A DNA stretch of 64,000 bases, from NCBI GenBank assembly GCA_947381965.1, contig CANCXX010000009.1, forward strand, positions 48,413 through 112,412. Direction: 5' to 3'. This document shows positions 1 to 9,299 of this stretch, in pieces (within the stretch, counting starts at the first letter, position 1; each line of letters begins with the position of its first letter). This DNA is from an uncultured bacterium. GTDB taxonomy: Bacteria > Bacillota > Clostridia > Lachnospirales > Lachnospiraceae. The translations under genes and the position numbers were made by a program. The notes under the pieces were generated by a model. It was given only the letters and a program-made list of their open reading frames with translations, was not told where the DNA came from and made no database searches.

Positions 1-2
1 AG

Positions 3-215
3 TTTTCTTATTTTTTGAGAGAAAATGGCATTGTCCATGTGGGCTGCAGTCTTACTACCGAAGATGAAAGCATCCAATTCTTTTATTATACCCTGCAAAC
101 AGACGGCCGCCATCTTACAGGCGGCCTGGAAGATGTATATGAAGGGCAGATGGAAAGTTATTTTTCAACATTAGAAGTCACTTATCCAAACTTAAGTGAC
201 TTCTTTCATGCTTAA
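3..215 (+). CDS. 3' end of an unidentified protein gene (partial)
   Basis: An open frame enters from the left edge and ends at TAA 213-215, giving about 70 C-terminal residues. It lies outside the chemoreceptor gene, whose stop codon it meets convergently at 212-214, so it is not a shadow. The residues (ending in NLSDFFHA) match no family I recognise. The last codons also encode a 12-bp inverted repeat that probably forms the shared transcription end. The start lies outside the window; the TTG at 15 is probably internal. The function is unknown. Confidence 0.5.
   Translation, partial: FSYFLRENGIVHVGCSLTTEDESIQFFYYTLQTDGRHLTGGLEDVYEGQMESYFSTLEVTYPNLSDFFHA
173..204. terminator. Inverted repeat between convergent genes
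   Basis: A perfect 12-bp inverted repeat (AGAAGTCACTTA / TAAGTGACTTCT, 8-nt loop) sits at the 3' ends of the left-edge gene and the chemoreceptor gene. No strong T-run follows on either strand, so it is a possible bidirectional terminator rather than a clear one. Confidence 0.4.
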
Positions 216-2266
216 CCGCTTATTTTAAATTTTACCATCTCCTGCTCTAGTTCATCAGAAATCCTCATAAGACGTCCGACTTCATTTCTGATATTTCCAA
301 GCTCTTCTTCAAGCGAAACCGTCACTTTACCAGATAATTCTTCTGTTGTGCAAGACACATCGCGGATTCTCTGGGCCGCGTGGACAACAGAATTATCAAT
401 CTCATACATTTCTGCTATTAATGTATCAATCGCATTTGCCAGACGGCTTGTTTCTTCTGCCAGCTCTTTATAACTGCCAAAGGTTTTTTCCACTTTGTCA
501 GCAGCTTCTATTGATACCATCATGGAACTTTTTACCTTTTCAATATCGGAAACTGTCTCATCAATATCCTTGCATAACTCCGCAATAATCTTCTCAATAT
601 TTCCGGTTGCCTGGGTGGAATCTGCAGCAAGCTTTCCAATAGATTCTGCCACTACCGCAAATCCTCTGCCTGCCTCTCCTGCCCTTGCCGCCTCAATACT
701 TGCATTTAGGGACAGAAGTTCTGTTTCTGATGAAATATTACTAATCACGCTGATAATATCGGCAATATTGGCAGAATGGGTTTCAAGCATCTTTATCCTG
801 TCATAAGAAAGCTTTACATTCTCGTCCACATACTGATTTTGCTGCTTTAAATCCCTGATACTGTCCTCCCCTTCAAGACTGGAATTTATAGCAACCTTGG
901 CTTCATCAAGAAGAATAGCGCTTTTTTCTTTCAGCTCTTTAAAGCTGTCCTTCATGCGTGCCATTTGTTCCACTACCTGGGTTACATCTTTCGTCTGTTC
1001 AACGGTACCTTCCGTTATCTCCTTAAGAGAAGCATCTATTGAACTGATGTTTGTCTCTATGTCCTGTAATTGGCGGGAGCATTCTGCCTGTTCCCTCGTA
1101 GAAACCTTGATTCTGCCCAGAATATTGGAAATTTTATCAGCCATAACATTAAAGCTTCCCGCCAGAAGTCCTACCTCATTGCCAATTTCCTCTGCCCGAA
1201 TAGAAAAATCTCCTTCCGCCGCTTCTTTAATAAGCCCGGTAATTGAAGCAAGCGGTTTTGTCAGCCTTCGTGCAAGAAAAATGACTAATAAGAAAACGAT
1301 TCCCATACCCACTGCCAGTATGACGGCGGCTGTCTTAAGCATGTTGTAGACAGCCGACATAGCAGCGCTTTTCCTGTGCAGCGTAATCAAGGACCAGGAA
1401 TCTGACTCTCCTTTTAAGGGAATTGCCGTATAACTTACATAATAAGGTCTTCCTTCATAGGATATCTTCCCGCTGCCGCTTTTCTCTTCCATCACGTTTT
1501 CAATTATCTGCTTAAAATCCTCTGACACCTCCAGAGGCAGCTGCTCTGTAATGATATTTCCATCTGCATCCTTCTTTGGGTGTCCGGCTTCATCCTTTAC
1601 CGGAACTGTTTTCACCATTTCCCTGTAATTATACTGTTCCTCAATCTGCAAAGTATCAGGATGCGCAACCACTACCCCTTCCCCATCAATAACAAAAGAA
1701 ATTCTGCCGTCTTCCTTCCGGGAATACTCGCCTATCAGATTCTGGAGAAAATCCAGTTTCAAATCTGCCGCATAGATACCTATCAGTTTTTCCTCCTCAT
1801 ACATGGGAAAGAAGAGAGAGGCACAGGGCATTCCTGTTGCTACAGAATAATAGGATTTGGATATAAAGGGCTTTTTTTCTGACATGGTCTGTACAAACCA
1901 CCATCTTGTTGAACGGTCTGCCAGTTCTCCTGCTGAGCGTCCGGTCTGTAAGCCGTCTGTTCCCTGTATGTAAATCTGCTCCAGATAAGTATTTCTTTCA
2001 ACACACCCTGCAAGAATCGGTGTCTGGATTTGTGTATCCATGGTCAGAATACTTGGATTCGCTGCCAGTTCTTCATTTATACTATATGCCCCATCCATAA
2101 AAGCCCTAATCTCCCCTGCCAGAAGGTTGGAGATATCCTGGTTTCTTGAATAGATGTCTTTTTCATAGGAACTGGTAAATATAAACAGCATAATTACCGC
2201 AAGAATACAGATTATTGTCATCATTGGAATCATCATCTGCTTAAATATACTTTTTCTCTTCTTCAT
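212..2266 (-). CDS. Methyl-accepting chemotaxis protein (Cache sensor)
   Basis: A 684-residue transmembrane chemoreceptor that passes ligand binding outside the cell to CheA/CheW inside. It has an N-terminal membrane segment (about residues 9-31), a Cache-type extracellular domain to about 305, a second membrane segment near 311-333, a HAMP linker, then a long helical signalling domain. The hairpin tip near 517-540 carries the family signature ([20 protein letters not shown]). There is no C-terminal CheR-binding pentapeptide. The start is supported by AAGGGG upstream of ATG. It lies 22 bp downstream of metA on the same strand. No flagellar or che genes are nearby, so the ligand is unknown. 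Confidence 0.93.
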   Translation of the reverse strand: MKKRKSIFKQMMIPMMTIICILAVIMLFIFTSSYEKDIYSRNQDISNLLAGEIRAFMDGAYSINEELAANPSILTMDTQIQTPILAGCVERNTYLEQIYIQGTDGLQTGRSAGELADRSTRWWFVQTMSEKKPFISKSYYSVATGMPCASLFFPMYEEEKLIGIYAADLKLDFLQNLIGEYSRKEDGRISFVIDGEGVVVAHPDTLQIEEQYNYREMVKTVPVKDEAGHPKKDADGNIITEQLPLEVSEDFKQIIENVMEEKSGSGKISYEGRPYYVSYTAIPLKGESDSWSLITLHRKSAAMSAVYNMLKTAAVILAVGMGIVFLLVIFLARRLTKPLASITGLIKEAAEGDFSIRAEEIGNEVGLLAGSFNVMADKISNILGRIKVSTREQAECSRQLQDIETNISSIDASLKEITEGTVEQTKDVTQVVEQMARMKDSFKELKEKSAILLDEAKVAINSSLEGEDSIRDLKQQNQYVDENVKLSYDRIKMLETHSANIADIISVISNISSETELLSLNASIEAARAGEAGRGFAVVAESIGKLAADSTQATGNIEKIIAELCKDIDETVSDIEKVKSSMMVSIEAADKVEKTFGSYKELAEETSRLANAIDTLIAEMYEIDNSVVHAAQRIRDVSCTTEELSGKVTVSLEEELGNIRNEVGRLMRISDELEQEMVKFKISG

Positions 2267-2288
2267 GTAATCCCCTTTCCGGCACTAT

Positions 2289-3194
2289 TTACAGTTCATA
2301 GGGCGTTACCTGATACACGTAATAATTTAGCCAGTTGGAATACAGGTTATTGCTGTGGGAACGCCACTGCAGCGCCGGTCTTTTAGTATCATCATCATCT
2401 GGATAATAGTTCTTTGGCGGCTGTATGGGCAGCCCCTTATTTTTATCCCGCATATATTCATTGTGAAGGGTATACCTGTCATATTCCGGGTGTCCCATTA
2501 CAAAAATCTGCTTTCCTCCCTCTGTCATGCAAAGAAGTACGCCTGCCTCCTTAGATTCCGCAAGAACTGTAAGTTCCGGGCAATTGTGTATATCCTTTGA
2601 CAAAACTGCTGTGTGTCTGCTGTGAGGTATCATAAAATAGTCGTCAAATCCTCTAACCAATGGGATTTTCCGGTTCATCACTTTATGTTCATATACGCCA
2701 AATATTTTCTGTGAAAGCAGTACTTTTTTCAGTCCAAAATGAAAATAAAGTCCCGCCTGAGCCCCCCAGCAGATGTGCAGCGTGGAAGTGACATGGGTTT
2801 TAGTCCACTCCATAATTTCACAAAGCTCCGGCCAGTAATCCACCTCATCAAAGGAAATTTGCTCCACTGGTGCGCCAGTGATAATCAGTCCGTCAAATTT
2901 CTTTTCCTTCAGCTCGTCAAACGTATTATAAAATCTGTTCAAATGATGAATAGGAGTATTTAAGGATACATGGCTGTTCATTTTCATAAATGACACATCT
3001 ATCTGCAACGGCGTATTGGACAAGACGCGGGCCAGCTGAAGCTCCGTATCCTGTTTTACCGGCATCAGATTTAATATACAGATTTGAAGCGAACGAATAT
3101 TCTGGTGCAATGCCCGGTATTCATCCATAACAAATATATTTTCATTTTCCAATATTTCTTTTGCAGGCAAATCACTTTGTACCTTAATAGGCAT
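2289..3194 (-). CDS. metA: Homoserine O-acetyltransferase (MetA family)
   Basis: Cytoplasmic enzyme that activates homoserine for methionine synthesis. The 301-residue length and motifs fit the MetA family: nucleophile Cys142 (in [10 protein letters not shown]), Lys47, and His235/Glu237 (GHPEYDRY). Position 111 is Glu (TGAPVEQI). In this family Glu at that position goes with acetyl-CoA and Gly with succinyl-CoA (B. cereus versus E. coli), so acetyl transfer is predicted. AAAGGAG lies 11 nt before ATG. A 55-nt repeat also found upstream of purB occupies the leader. I see no SAM riboswitch in the short upstream gap. Confidence 0.95.
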   Translation of the reverse strand: MPIKVQSDLPAKEILENENIFVMDEYRALHQNIRSLQICILNLMPVKQDTELQLARVLSNTPLQIDVSFMKMNSHVSLNTPIHHLNRFYNTFDELKEKKFDGLIITGAPVEQISFDEVDYWPELCEIMEWTKTHVTSTLHICWGAQAGLYFHFGLKKVLLSQKIFGVYEHKVMNRKIPLVRGFDDYFMIPHSRHTAVLSKDIHNCPELTVLAESKEAGVLLCMTEGGKQIFVMGHPEYDRYTLHNEYMRDKNKGLPIQPPKNYYPDDDDTKRPALQWRSHSNNLYSNWLNYYVYQVTPYEL

Positions 3195-3229
3195 GGCTGT
3201 TTATACTCCTTTCAATTTTTATTGCTGGC

Positions 3230-3284
3230 AGGTAATTGCAAGACCTGCAGACTTGCTGAATATTCTGATTAATATATTCTGCGA
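3230..3284 (-). repeat. Leader repeat family B, copy 1 (upstream of metA)
   Basis: A 55-bp stretch between the ligase stop and the metA ribosome-binding site. It aligns along its whole length with 63947-64000 upstream of purB and shares the exact core ACTTGCTGAATATTCTGA. Both copies have the same orientation relative to the gene that follows. Confidence 0.6.
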
Positions 3285-3290
3285 AAAGCC

Positions 3291-5255
3291 TTATGCGCCA
3301 AAACGGTTAACAAATTCATCCTCTGAAAGAATCGGAATACCAAGCTCATTTGCTTTTTTATTTTTAGCTGAAGAAGATGCTGCATCATTGTTTACCAGAA
3401 AACTTGTTTTGGAAGTGACGCTTCCTGTCACCTTTCCCCCTTCTGCTTCCACATAAGCCTTAAACGCATCTCTGTTTTTATAATAATGCACTTCTCCGGT
3501 AATCACAAAAGTAAGCCCCGCGCATCTGCCCTGTGCATCCGGCTTTATGTCTGCTTTTTTTATTGTTACCTCTTTAAGCAGCGCCTGCAGGGAAGATTTA
3601 TTTTTTTCATTTTCGTACCATAAGACAGCAGAACCGGACTTTTCAGGCCCAATACCATCAATATCCTCAAACCCCTTCTTTTGTTCCAGCCGGTCCAAAA
3701 ATCCCTCAAATCCGCCGTCCGCCACAATTTTTTTTCCGGCGTCCAGGCCAAACATCGGAATGCAGAGCGCATAAATAAAATTAACCGGATTTACCTGTCT
3801 GCTTTTTTCTATGGCGCGCATCATGTTTTCACAGGACTTTTCCCCAAACCCCTCCATTTGTCTGATAAAGTCCTCATGTTCTCTCAGGTGATAAATATCT
3901 GCAAATTCCTTTATGAAACCCTCATTCATAAATTTTAACATAGTTTGTATGGAAAGGCCATCAATATCCATTCCTGCCTTACTTACAAAACGGGTAAATT
4001 TCTTTACATGTTTTGCTGTACAGTCGGGATTGGTACAATGCAGGGTTTTGGTTTTACTCCTTTCGCTTGTACGGATTTGGGTCGCGGCGCCACATACAGG
4101 ACAGACCGATGGAATTTCCACGCTGCCTGAAGACTTTTTCACAGAAATACATTTTGGAATAATTTTATTTGCCTTAATCACTTCCAGCGTACACTTTTCG
4201 CCAATTCCCAGCCGCTCCATTTCACTTAAGTTACAAAGGGAAGCACGGGAAACAGTGGTTCCCTCAAGCTGCACCGGCTGGAATACCGCCACCGGAGAAA
4301 TGGTAGATGCCGCGCAAGACCATTCCACATACAAAAGCTCTGTCTCCGCCGATATATCCTGCCATTTAAAAGCATACCCAGCCCTTGCCGCATGATGTCC
4401 TGTAACACTGCCGGAAGCGGCATATTCTGTATCTTCATAGCAAATCACCAGCCCATCCACTGGCAGATCCAGTCTGCCGCTTTCCACTTTATCTGTCCAT
4501 CTGTCCACAGCTTCTGGCAGGCCATCCCCCTTTACCATCTCCCGCTCTACCACTGTAAAACCTTCTTTTTCAAGAAAGTCCATTCTCTCCCTCCAGGATT
4601 TTATATCATCCTCCCGGTAAACAAGCGTAAAAGCATGAAAACGCACCCGTCTTTCCTTTACCTTTTCCGGGTCGTCCAGACTTAAGGTTCCGGAAGCTAA
4701 ATTGCGGGGATTAGCATATTTTTCATCATCATCTTCTATGGTGTCATTAATCAGGTTAAAATCTGAATAGGATATCACAGCTTCCCCCCGTACCACCATA
4801 TGTCCCTGATACTTTATTTTTAAAGGAAAGCCTTTAATCACATTTTTAAGATAGGTAATATTGGTTCCTGTCGTCCCATTTCCTCTTGTAAGAATTTTGG
4901 ATAACCTGCCGCCATCATAAGTAAGAACCAGTGTCAGCCCATCCAGTTTCCAGGAAATCCATACTTCTTTTTCCTCTGCCCATTTCTGCAAATCCGCCAC
5001 CAGTTTTGTTTTGGCAAGGGAAAGGGCCGGAAATTCGTGAGGTTCTCTTTCCCCATTGTTCGCTTCATACCCTGCATTCTGGGTGGGACTGTCAGGAAGA
5101 ATATAACCTGTTTTTGCTTCCAGAGAGGCCAGCTCGTCAAACATTGCATCCCATTCAAAATTGGACATAATTTCCTCGCCGCCGTTATAATACACTTCTG
5201 AAGCTTTGTTTAGACACCTTACCAATTCTTCACATCTTCTTTTTTCATTTTCCAT
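3291..5255 (-). CDS. ligA: NAD-dependent DNA ligase, LigA family (divergent)
   Basis: Seals nicks in duplex DNA using NAD+. The adenylation lysine is Lys103 in WKLDGLTL. Then come the nucleotidyltransferase and OB domains, a four-Cys zinc finger (CPVCGA ... CTNPDC), helix-hairpin-helix repeats and a C-terminal BRCT domain. The open frame extends 31 codons further upstream, but GGAGGA before the ATG at 5253-5255 sets the start here (654 aa). Several motifs differ from housekeeping LigA: SNFEWD where SDAEYD is usual, and HEFPALSLAKT where PMLSL.NT is usual. It may therefore be a second ligase rather than the replicative one. Repeat family A lies just upstream. Confidence 0.88.
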   Translation of the reverse strand: MENEKRRCEELVRCLNKASEVYYNGGEEIMSNFEWDAMFDELASLEAKTGYILPDSPTQNAGYEANNGEREPHEFPALSLAKTKLVADLQKWAEEKEVWISWKLDGLTLVLTYDGGRLSKILTRGNGTTGTNITYLKNVIKGFPLKIKYQGHMVVRGEAVISYSDFNLINDTIEDDDEKYANPRNLASGTLSLDDPEKVKERRVRFHAFTLVYREDDIKSWRERMDFLEKEGFTVVEREMVKGDGLPEAVDRWTDKVESGRLDLPVDGLVICYEDTEYAASGSVTGHHAARAGYAFKWQDISAETELLYVEWSCAASTISPVAVFQPVQLEGTTVSRASLCNLSEMERLGIGEKCTLEVIKANKIIPKCISVKKSSGSVEIPSVCPVCGAATQIRTSERSKTKTLHCTNPDCTAKHVKKFTRFVSKAGMDIDGLSIQTMLKFMNEGFIKEFADIYHLREHEDFIRQMEGFGEKSCENMMRAIEKSRQVNPVNFIYALCIPMFGLDAGKKIVADGGFEGFLDRLEQKKGFEDIDGIGPEKSGSAVLWYENEKNKSSLQALLKEVTIKKADIKPDAQGRCAGLTFVITGEVHYYKNRDAFKAYVEAEGGKVTGSVTSKTSFLVNNDAASSSAKNKKANELGIPILSEDEFVNRFGA

Positions 5256-5270
5256 TCTATTTCTATTCCT

Positions 5271-5372
5271 CCGCATACCACAAGCTATGCTTACGGTACT
5301 GCACCAACAGATAGTTTGGAAGTTTTCTGCCAAACTTATCCCCTGCACATCGCAAGCTGTGCTTGCAAATGT
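5271..5372 (-). repeat. Leader repeat family A, tandem copies 1 and 2
   Basis: One full unit of about 69 bp (5271-5339) plus a degenerate second unit (5340-5372). The consensus on the plus strand begins CCCCTGCATATCACAAGC. It contains two short hairpins (around GCAAGC/GCTTGC and TTTGGAAG/CTTCCAAA). It ends a few bases before the ligase start codon, and its edge contributes the GGAGG ribosome-binding site. Further copies are at 6211-6345 and 44347-44399. Confidence 0.65.
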
Positions 5373-5459
5373 GTAATACTATACCAGTCAATTTCTCTTT
5401 GCAGACAATTGGACTATCAAGCCTGCATCAATTCAAACACACTCCAGCAGAAGAATCTG

Positions 5460-6203
5460 CTAATGATTTTGTTTTTTTCCAAAGCAAATACGATACAGTT
5501 CCCTAAGTTCTTCTCCTTTTAGCTGTCGGTACTGCCCCGGTTTTAAATCCATAAGCCGGATATTTACCACCCGGACCCTTTTGATGGCATCCACATGATA
5601 TCCAAGCTCTTTGGTCATTCTTCTTATCTGTCTGTTGACTCCTTGAGTCAGTATTATTTTAAAGGTAAATTTTCCTGTTTTTTCTGCCTTGCATGGTCTG
5701 GTTGTAACATCCAGTTCCGAAAGGTAAACCCCTGCCCGCATCTTAGAAAGAAATTCTTCCGTAATTTCTCTGTTCTCTGAAGCCATGTTCCGTGCTCTCA
5801 CCAGGTATTCCTTTTCATGTCCTGCGCTTCCCCGCATCATAGCGTCGATTAAAGCGCCATCATTGGTAAGCAGTATCAGCCCTTCTGCTTCCTTATCCAG
5901 TCTTCCTGCATAAGTAACACGGATGGGAAATTTAACCATATCCGTAATTTTTTTATCTGCAAACCGGTCTTTTTCCGTACAGGTCACGTCTATGGGCTTA
6001 TAATAGGCAAGAACCACTTTTTCATTTTTTCCATGAACCTGTTTTCTATTCACAAGTATTTCATCACTGTCACAAACCTGTTCTCCCATTTGGGCCGTTT
6101 TCCCGTTTACCCTAACCCGGCCCTCCTCTATCAGCCTGTCTGCCTCCCTCCGGGAGCAGATACCGCAGGATGCAAGATATTTATTCAATCTTTCTTTTTC
6201 CAT
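5460..6203 (-). CDS. rluF: 23S rRNA pseudouridine synthase, RluF type
   Basis: Converts a uridine in 23S rRNA to pseudouridine. It has an N-terminal S4 RNA-binding domain (residues 1-60), a catalytic domain with Asp103 in GRLDKEAEGL, and RluF-like motifs (GHEKEYLV, QGVNRQIRRM). The predicted product is 247 aa. The open frame starts nine codons earlier, but that stretch lies in repeat family A, and CAGGGG sits 8 nt before the ATG chosen. RluB is the alternative; the HEKEYLV and NRQIRRM blocks read more like RluF. Confidence 0.9.
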   Translation of the reverse strand: MEKERLNKYLASCGICSRREADRLIEEGRVRVNGKTAQMGEQVCDSDEILVNRKQVHGKNEKVVLAYYKPIDVTCTEKDRFADKKITDMVKFPIRVTYAGRLDKEAEGLILLTNDGALIDAMMRGSAGHEKEYLVRARNMASENREITEEFLSKMRAGVYLSELDVTTRPCKAEKTGKFTFKIILTQGVNRQIRRMTKELGYHVDAIKRVRVVNIRLMDLKPGQYRQLKGEELRELYRICFGKKQNH

Positions 6204-6210
6204 TTTTCTA

Positions 6211-6345
6211 CCCCTGCATGTCACAAGCAAAGCTTGCGATACTGCATCAATAATGAATTTGGAAGCTCTCTTCCAAACTTCTACCCCTGCATATCACAGG
6301 CAAAGCTTGTGATGCTGCACCAATCGTAAGTTTGTCTGGAACTAA
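6211..6345 (-). repeat. Leader repeat family A, tandem copies 3 and 4
   Basis: Two head-to-tail units (6211-6283 and 6284-6345), each opening with CCCCTGCAT on the plus strand and containing AAGCTTG and CTGCA.CAAT blocks. The near edge is 8 bp from the rluF start codon and supplies its CAGGGG ribosome-binding site. These are the clearest copies for deriving a consensus. Confidence 0.7.
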
Positions 6346-6349
6346 CTTT

Positions 6350-6384
6350 AATATATACCGCAGGATCACCCTGCGGTATATATT
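6350..6384. terminator. Perfect 15-bp inverted repeat after hflX
   Basis: Arms AATATATACCGCAGG and CCTGCGGTATATATT enclose a 5-nt loop between hflX and the rluF leader repeats. It is stable as a hairpin and lies just downstream of hflX. It has no T-run on either strand, so it may be an RNA-end or processing hairpin rather than a true intrinsic terminator. Confidence 0.5.
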
Positions 6385-6452
6385 AATCTGTGTTGACTCA
6401 ATCGGTCGTTTTATTTTTTTAACGTTTAAATCTGTTTTAAGTACTTATCCGG

Positions 6453-7769
6453 TCAACAGTTCTGCAACAAATACTTTTCGTATCTGTTTCTATCTGCTTT
6501 GTGACATTTTGTGCAAAGCAACGTTCCCTTGTCTTTGTACTCCTGGCTGATAATATGGGAATGCTCCATAAAATAAGAAACAATATTTCCCTTTTCGTAG
6601 GGCACCAGAAATTCTGCCTGCACATAATCCGCATAGATCCGCTCCAATATAATTGAAGTAAGACATTTGACAGATTCCGTATCCCTGGCCGAAATATAAA
6701 TCTTGTCATTTCCAATTACCTGGGGATAACTTTGGACGCCATCCATTTCCCCATTCTTTTTATCCACTTTGTTAAATACCGTAATAACCGGAATCTCACT
6801 GGTATTAAGCTCTGACAGTGTGAGATTAGTTGTTTCCATATGTTCCCTGTAAAAAGGGTCCGAATAATCTACCACATGCAGAAGCAAATCTGCATTTTCC
6901 ACTTCCTCTAAGGTTGAATGGAACGCTTTTACCAGTCCGTGAGGCAGTTTATGGATAAATCCAACGGTGTCTGAAAGAAGGAAATCCTTATTGTTTCCTG
7001 TATTAATCCTGCGGACAGTGGTGTCCAATGTGGCAAACAGCATATCCTTTTCCAATACCTTTTTTTCTTCATCCTTTACATACGCATCTATCATGGCGTT
7101 CATGATAGTAGACTTTCCTGCATTGGTATAGCCAACCAAAGCCACCAGCGGAATTCCCGCTTCCATACGCCTTCTGCGCTGCACCTTTCTTTCCTTTGCA
7201 ACTTCTAAAAGCTCCCCGGAAAGCTCTGTAATCCGGTGTTCAATTCTTCTTCTGTCCAGTTCCAGCTTTTTTTCTCCGGCGCCCCTGCTGCTCATGCTGC
7301 CGGTAGTACCGCCCTGTCTGGTCAATGCTTTGTGCATTCCCACCAGCCTGGGCAAAAGATATTTAAGTCTTGCAGACTCCACCTGCAGTTTTGCCTCTCT
7401 GGTTCTGGCACGGGTTTCAAAAATATCAAGTATCAATGTTGTTCTGTCCAGTATCGGCCTGTCCAGCTCTCTTTGTAAGTTACGGAGCTGGGACGGGGTA
7501 AGGGTATCGTCAAACAGCAGAATATCCGCCTCCAATGCCTCCACCGCTTCCTTTACCTCCTGCACTTTTCCTGCACCAATATATAATCCCTTATCAGCGC
7601 TCTCCAAACGCTGGGTAATTATGCCTACCGGCTCCATATAACAGGCTTTCGCCAGACTTGCCAGTTCTTCCATGGACTTTTCAAAATCCTCCCTGGCAGT
7701 TTTAGTATCAACTCCTATCAGCAGCGCACGTTCCGGACGCTCATTTTCTTCTTTGAATTTTTCTTCCAT
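6453..7769 (-). CDS. hflX: Ribosome-associated GTPase HflX
   Basis: GTPase that binds the 50S subunit and rescues stalled or heat-damaged ribosomes. The N-terminal HflX domain includes the glycine-rich linker (GGTTGSMSSRGAGEKKLE). It is followed by the G domain with G1 GYTNAGKST, G3 DTVGF and G4 NKVDK. The C-terminal segment carries CTKC and a basic tail. AGGAGG lies 4 nt before the ATG at 7767-7769; an in-frame ATG 12 codons upstream has a poorer site. The product is 438 aa. It follows aroA by 77 bp on the same strand. Confidence 0.94.
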   Translation of the reverse strand: MEEKFKEENERPERALLIGVDTKTAREDFEKSMEELASLAKACYMEPVGIITQRLESADKGLYIGAGKVQEVKEAVEALEADILLFDDTLTPSQLRNLQRELDRPILDRTTLILDIFETRARTREAKLQVESARLKYLLPRLVGMHKALTRQGGTTGSMSSRGAGEKKLELDRRRIEHRITELSGELLEVAKERKVQRRRRMEAGIPLVALVGYTNAGKSTIMNAMIDAYVKDEEKKVLEKDMLFATLDTTVRRINTGNNKDFLLSDTVGFIHKLPHGLVKAFHSTLEEVENADLLLHVVDYSDPFYREHMETTNLTLSELNTSEIPVITVFNKVDKKNGEMDGVQSYPQVIGNDKIYISARDTESVKCLTSIILERIYADYVQAEFLVPYEKGNIVSYFMEHSHIISQEYKDKGTLLCTKCHKADRNRYEKYLLQNC

Positions 7770-7846
7770 AATTCCTCCTAAACTATGTCCCGCTGCCGCC
7801 CTCATTCCTCCCTGTATTTATTAAAGTTTAAATATTTTCTTAAAAT

Positions 7847-9142
7847 CTATTCGTATAATTCATCTATTAACTCAAAATAATTCTCAAAGGTCTTTCGGCA
7901 GCAATACGGATTTTTAATCGTTATCTTGCCTGTCTTAAGTCCAATCAGAGTAAAAGCCATAGACATTCTGTGGTCTTCATAGGTTTCCACTTCTGCCTCC
8001 TTTATTTCCCCTGGAAAAATCCTGATGCCGTCCTCCTCTTCCATACAGGAAATGCCCATACGTCCAAGTTCTGTTAAAATTGCATGTATTCTGTCGGTTT
8101 CCTGATAGCGTATATGTCCTATATCCCGGATCAGAGTAGGTCCTTTTGCAAAAGGAGCAAGCGCAGCCATAGTCATGGTCTGGTCTGAAAAGTCTTTCAT
8201 GGAAATATCCATTCCCGGATAATCCACTATTTCCTTTCCGGAAAGCTTTACCCCTGTTTTTCCATCGGTAAGTGTACATCCCATTTCCTTAAGGACTTCT
8301 AAAAATCTAATATCTCCCTGTAAAGAATCCATATGAACATTTTCAACCTCAACCTCCTTTTTTAACAGCGGCGCCATGGCATAAAAATAGCCTGCCCCGG
8401 AAACATCCGGCTCTATCTGATATTCCTTCCGCCCAAATGTGCCGGTATAAGGAACCTGGCAGCTTTTGCCTTCCTGCCGCACCTCTATGCCAAACTGTCT
8501 CATCATGGCAAGTGTCATTTTAATGTATGAACCTTCTGCCCTTTCTCCCTGCATCGTAACCCTTAGCCCGTCTTTCAGAAGCACCCCTGACATTAGAAGC
8601 GCACTTGCAAACTGGCTGCTAATACTGGTATCAATTTCCACTTCTTTTAAAGAAATTGCTTTTGACTGCATTCGGAAAGGAAAATACCCCTCTTCACCGT
8701 GAAAAACAAAATTAACGCCGGCTTTTTTTAATACATCCAATAGCGGCTTCATAGGCCGCCTGCACATTTGCGGAGAAGCAGTCATTTCATATTCCCCTCC
8801 GGCTAAAGAGAGCATAACTGTCAGAAATCTGGCTGCAGTCCCGGCGCTTCTCACATCAAGGACCCCATGGTTATTGGGAATCCTTCCGCCCATTCCCTGA
8901 ATTGTCACCTCTCCGGCCTCTTCGTCCACCAATACCTCAAAGCCCAACTTTGAAAGGCTGTCCAAAAAGGCTCTGGAATCGTCACTGAAAAGGACTCCAT
9001 GCAGCACACAGCGTTCTTTAGACAGGGCGGCAAGCAATAATGCCCGGTTCGTAATACTTTTCGAACCCGGCACTTTTACTTTTATCCCATTTCCGCCTTC
9101 AGAAATGCTCTTAATCTTTTTTACCTGATACGCTTTTTCCAT
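7847..9142 (-). CDS. aroA: 3-phosphoshikimate 1-carboxyvinyltransferase (EPSP synthase)
   Basis: Joins PEP to shikimate 3-phosphate in the chorismate pathway. It is 431 aa, with GSKSITNRALLLAAL at the N-terminus, RSAGTAARFL in the middle and YEDHRMSMAF with NPYCCRKTFENYF near the C-terminus. It is separated from the aroQ-aroK-aroE group at 24-26 kb. About 157 bp lie between its start and the upstream HAD gene, with no promoter I can defend. Confidence 0.95.
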   Translation of the reverse strand: MEKAYQVKKIKSISEGGNGIKVKVPGSKSITNRALLLAALSKERCVLHGVLFSDDSRAFLDSLSKLGFEVLVDEEAGEVTIQGMGGRIPNNHGVLDVRSAGTAARFLTVMLSLAGGEYEMTASPQMCRRPMKPLLDVLKKAGVNFVFHGEEGYFPFRMQSKAISLKEVEIDTSISSQFASALLMSGVLLKDGLRVTMQGERAEGSYIKMTLAMMRQFGIEVRQEGKSCQVPYTGTFGRKEYQIEPDVSGAGYFYAMAPLLKKEVEVENVHMDSLQGDIRFLEVLKEMGCTLTDGKTGVKLSGKEIVDYPGMDISMKDFSDQTMTMAALAPFAKGPTLIRDIGHIRYQETDRIHAILTELGRMGISCMEEEDGIRIFPGEIKEAEVETYEDHRMSMAFTLIGLKTGKITIKNPYCCRKTFENYFELIDELYE

Positions 9143-9299
9143 TTATATTCTCCGGCTGATTATAATAATTATTTCACGAAGATTCTTTTTCCTGCCATGC
9201 CCAAACTTTTGACACATATAGTATTATAAATTATCCGGACCATAAAAGCAATATGGAAACCAATCTGTACACGGAAATCAATTTCTCTTAAAATCAATT

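Noticed and set aside
3195-3290. SAM or other riboswitch upstream of metA
   Set aside because: The gap is under 100 bp and occupied by repeat family B; no SAM-box pairing could be drawn.
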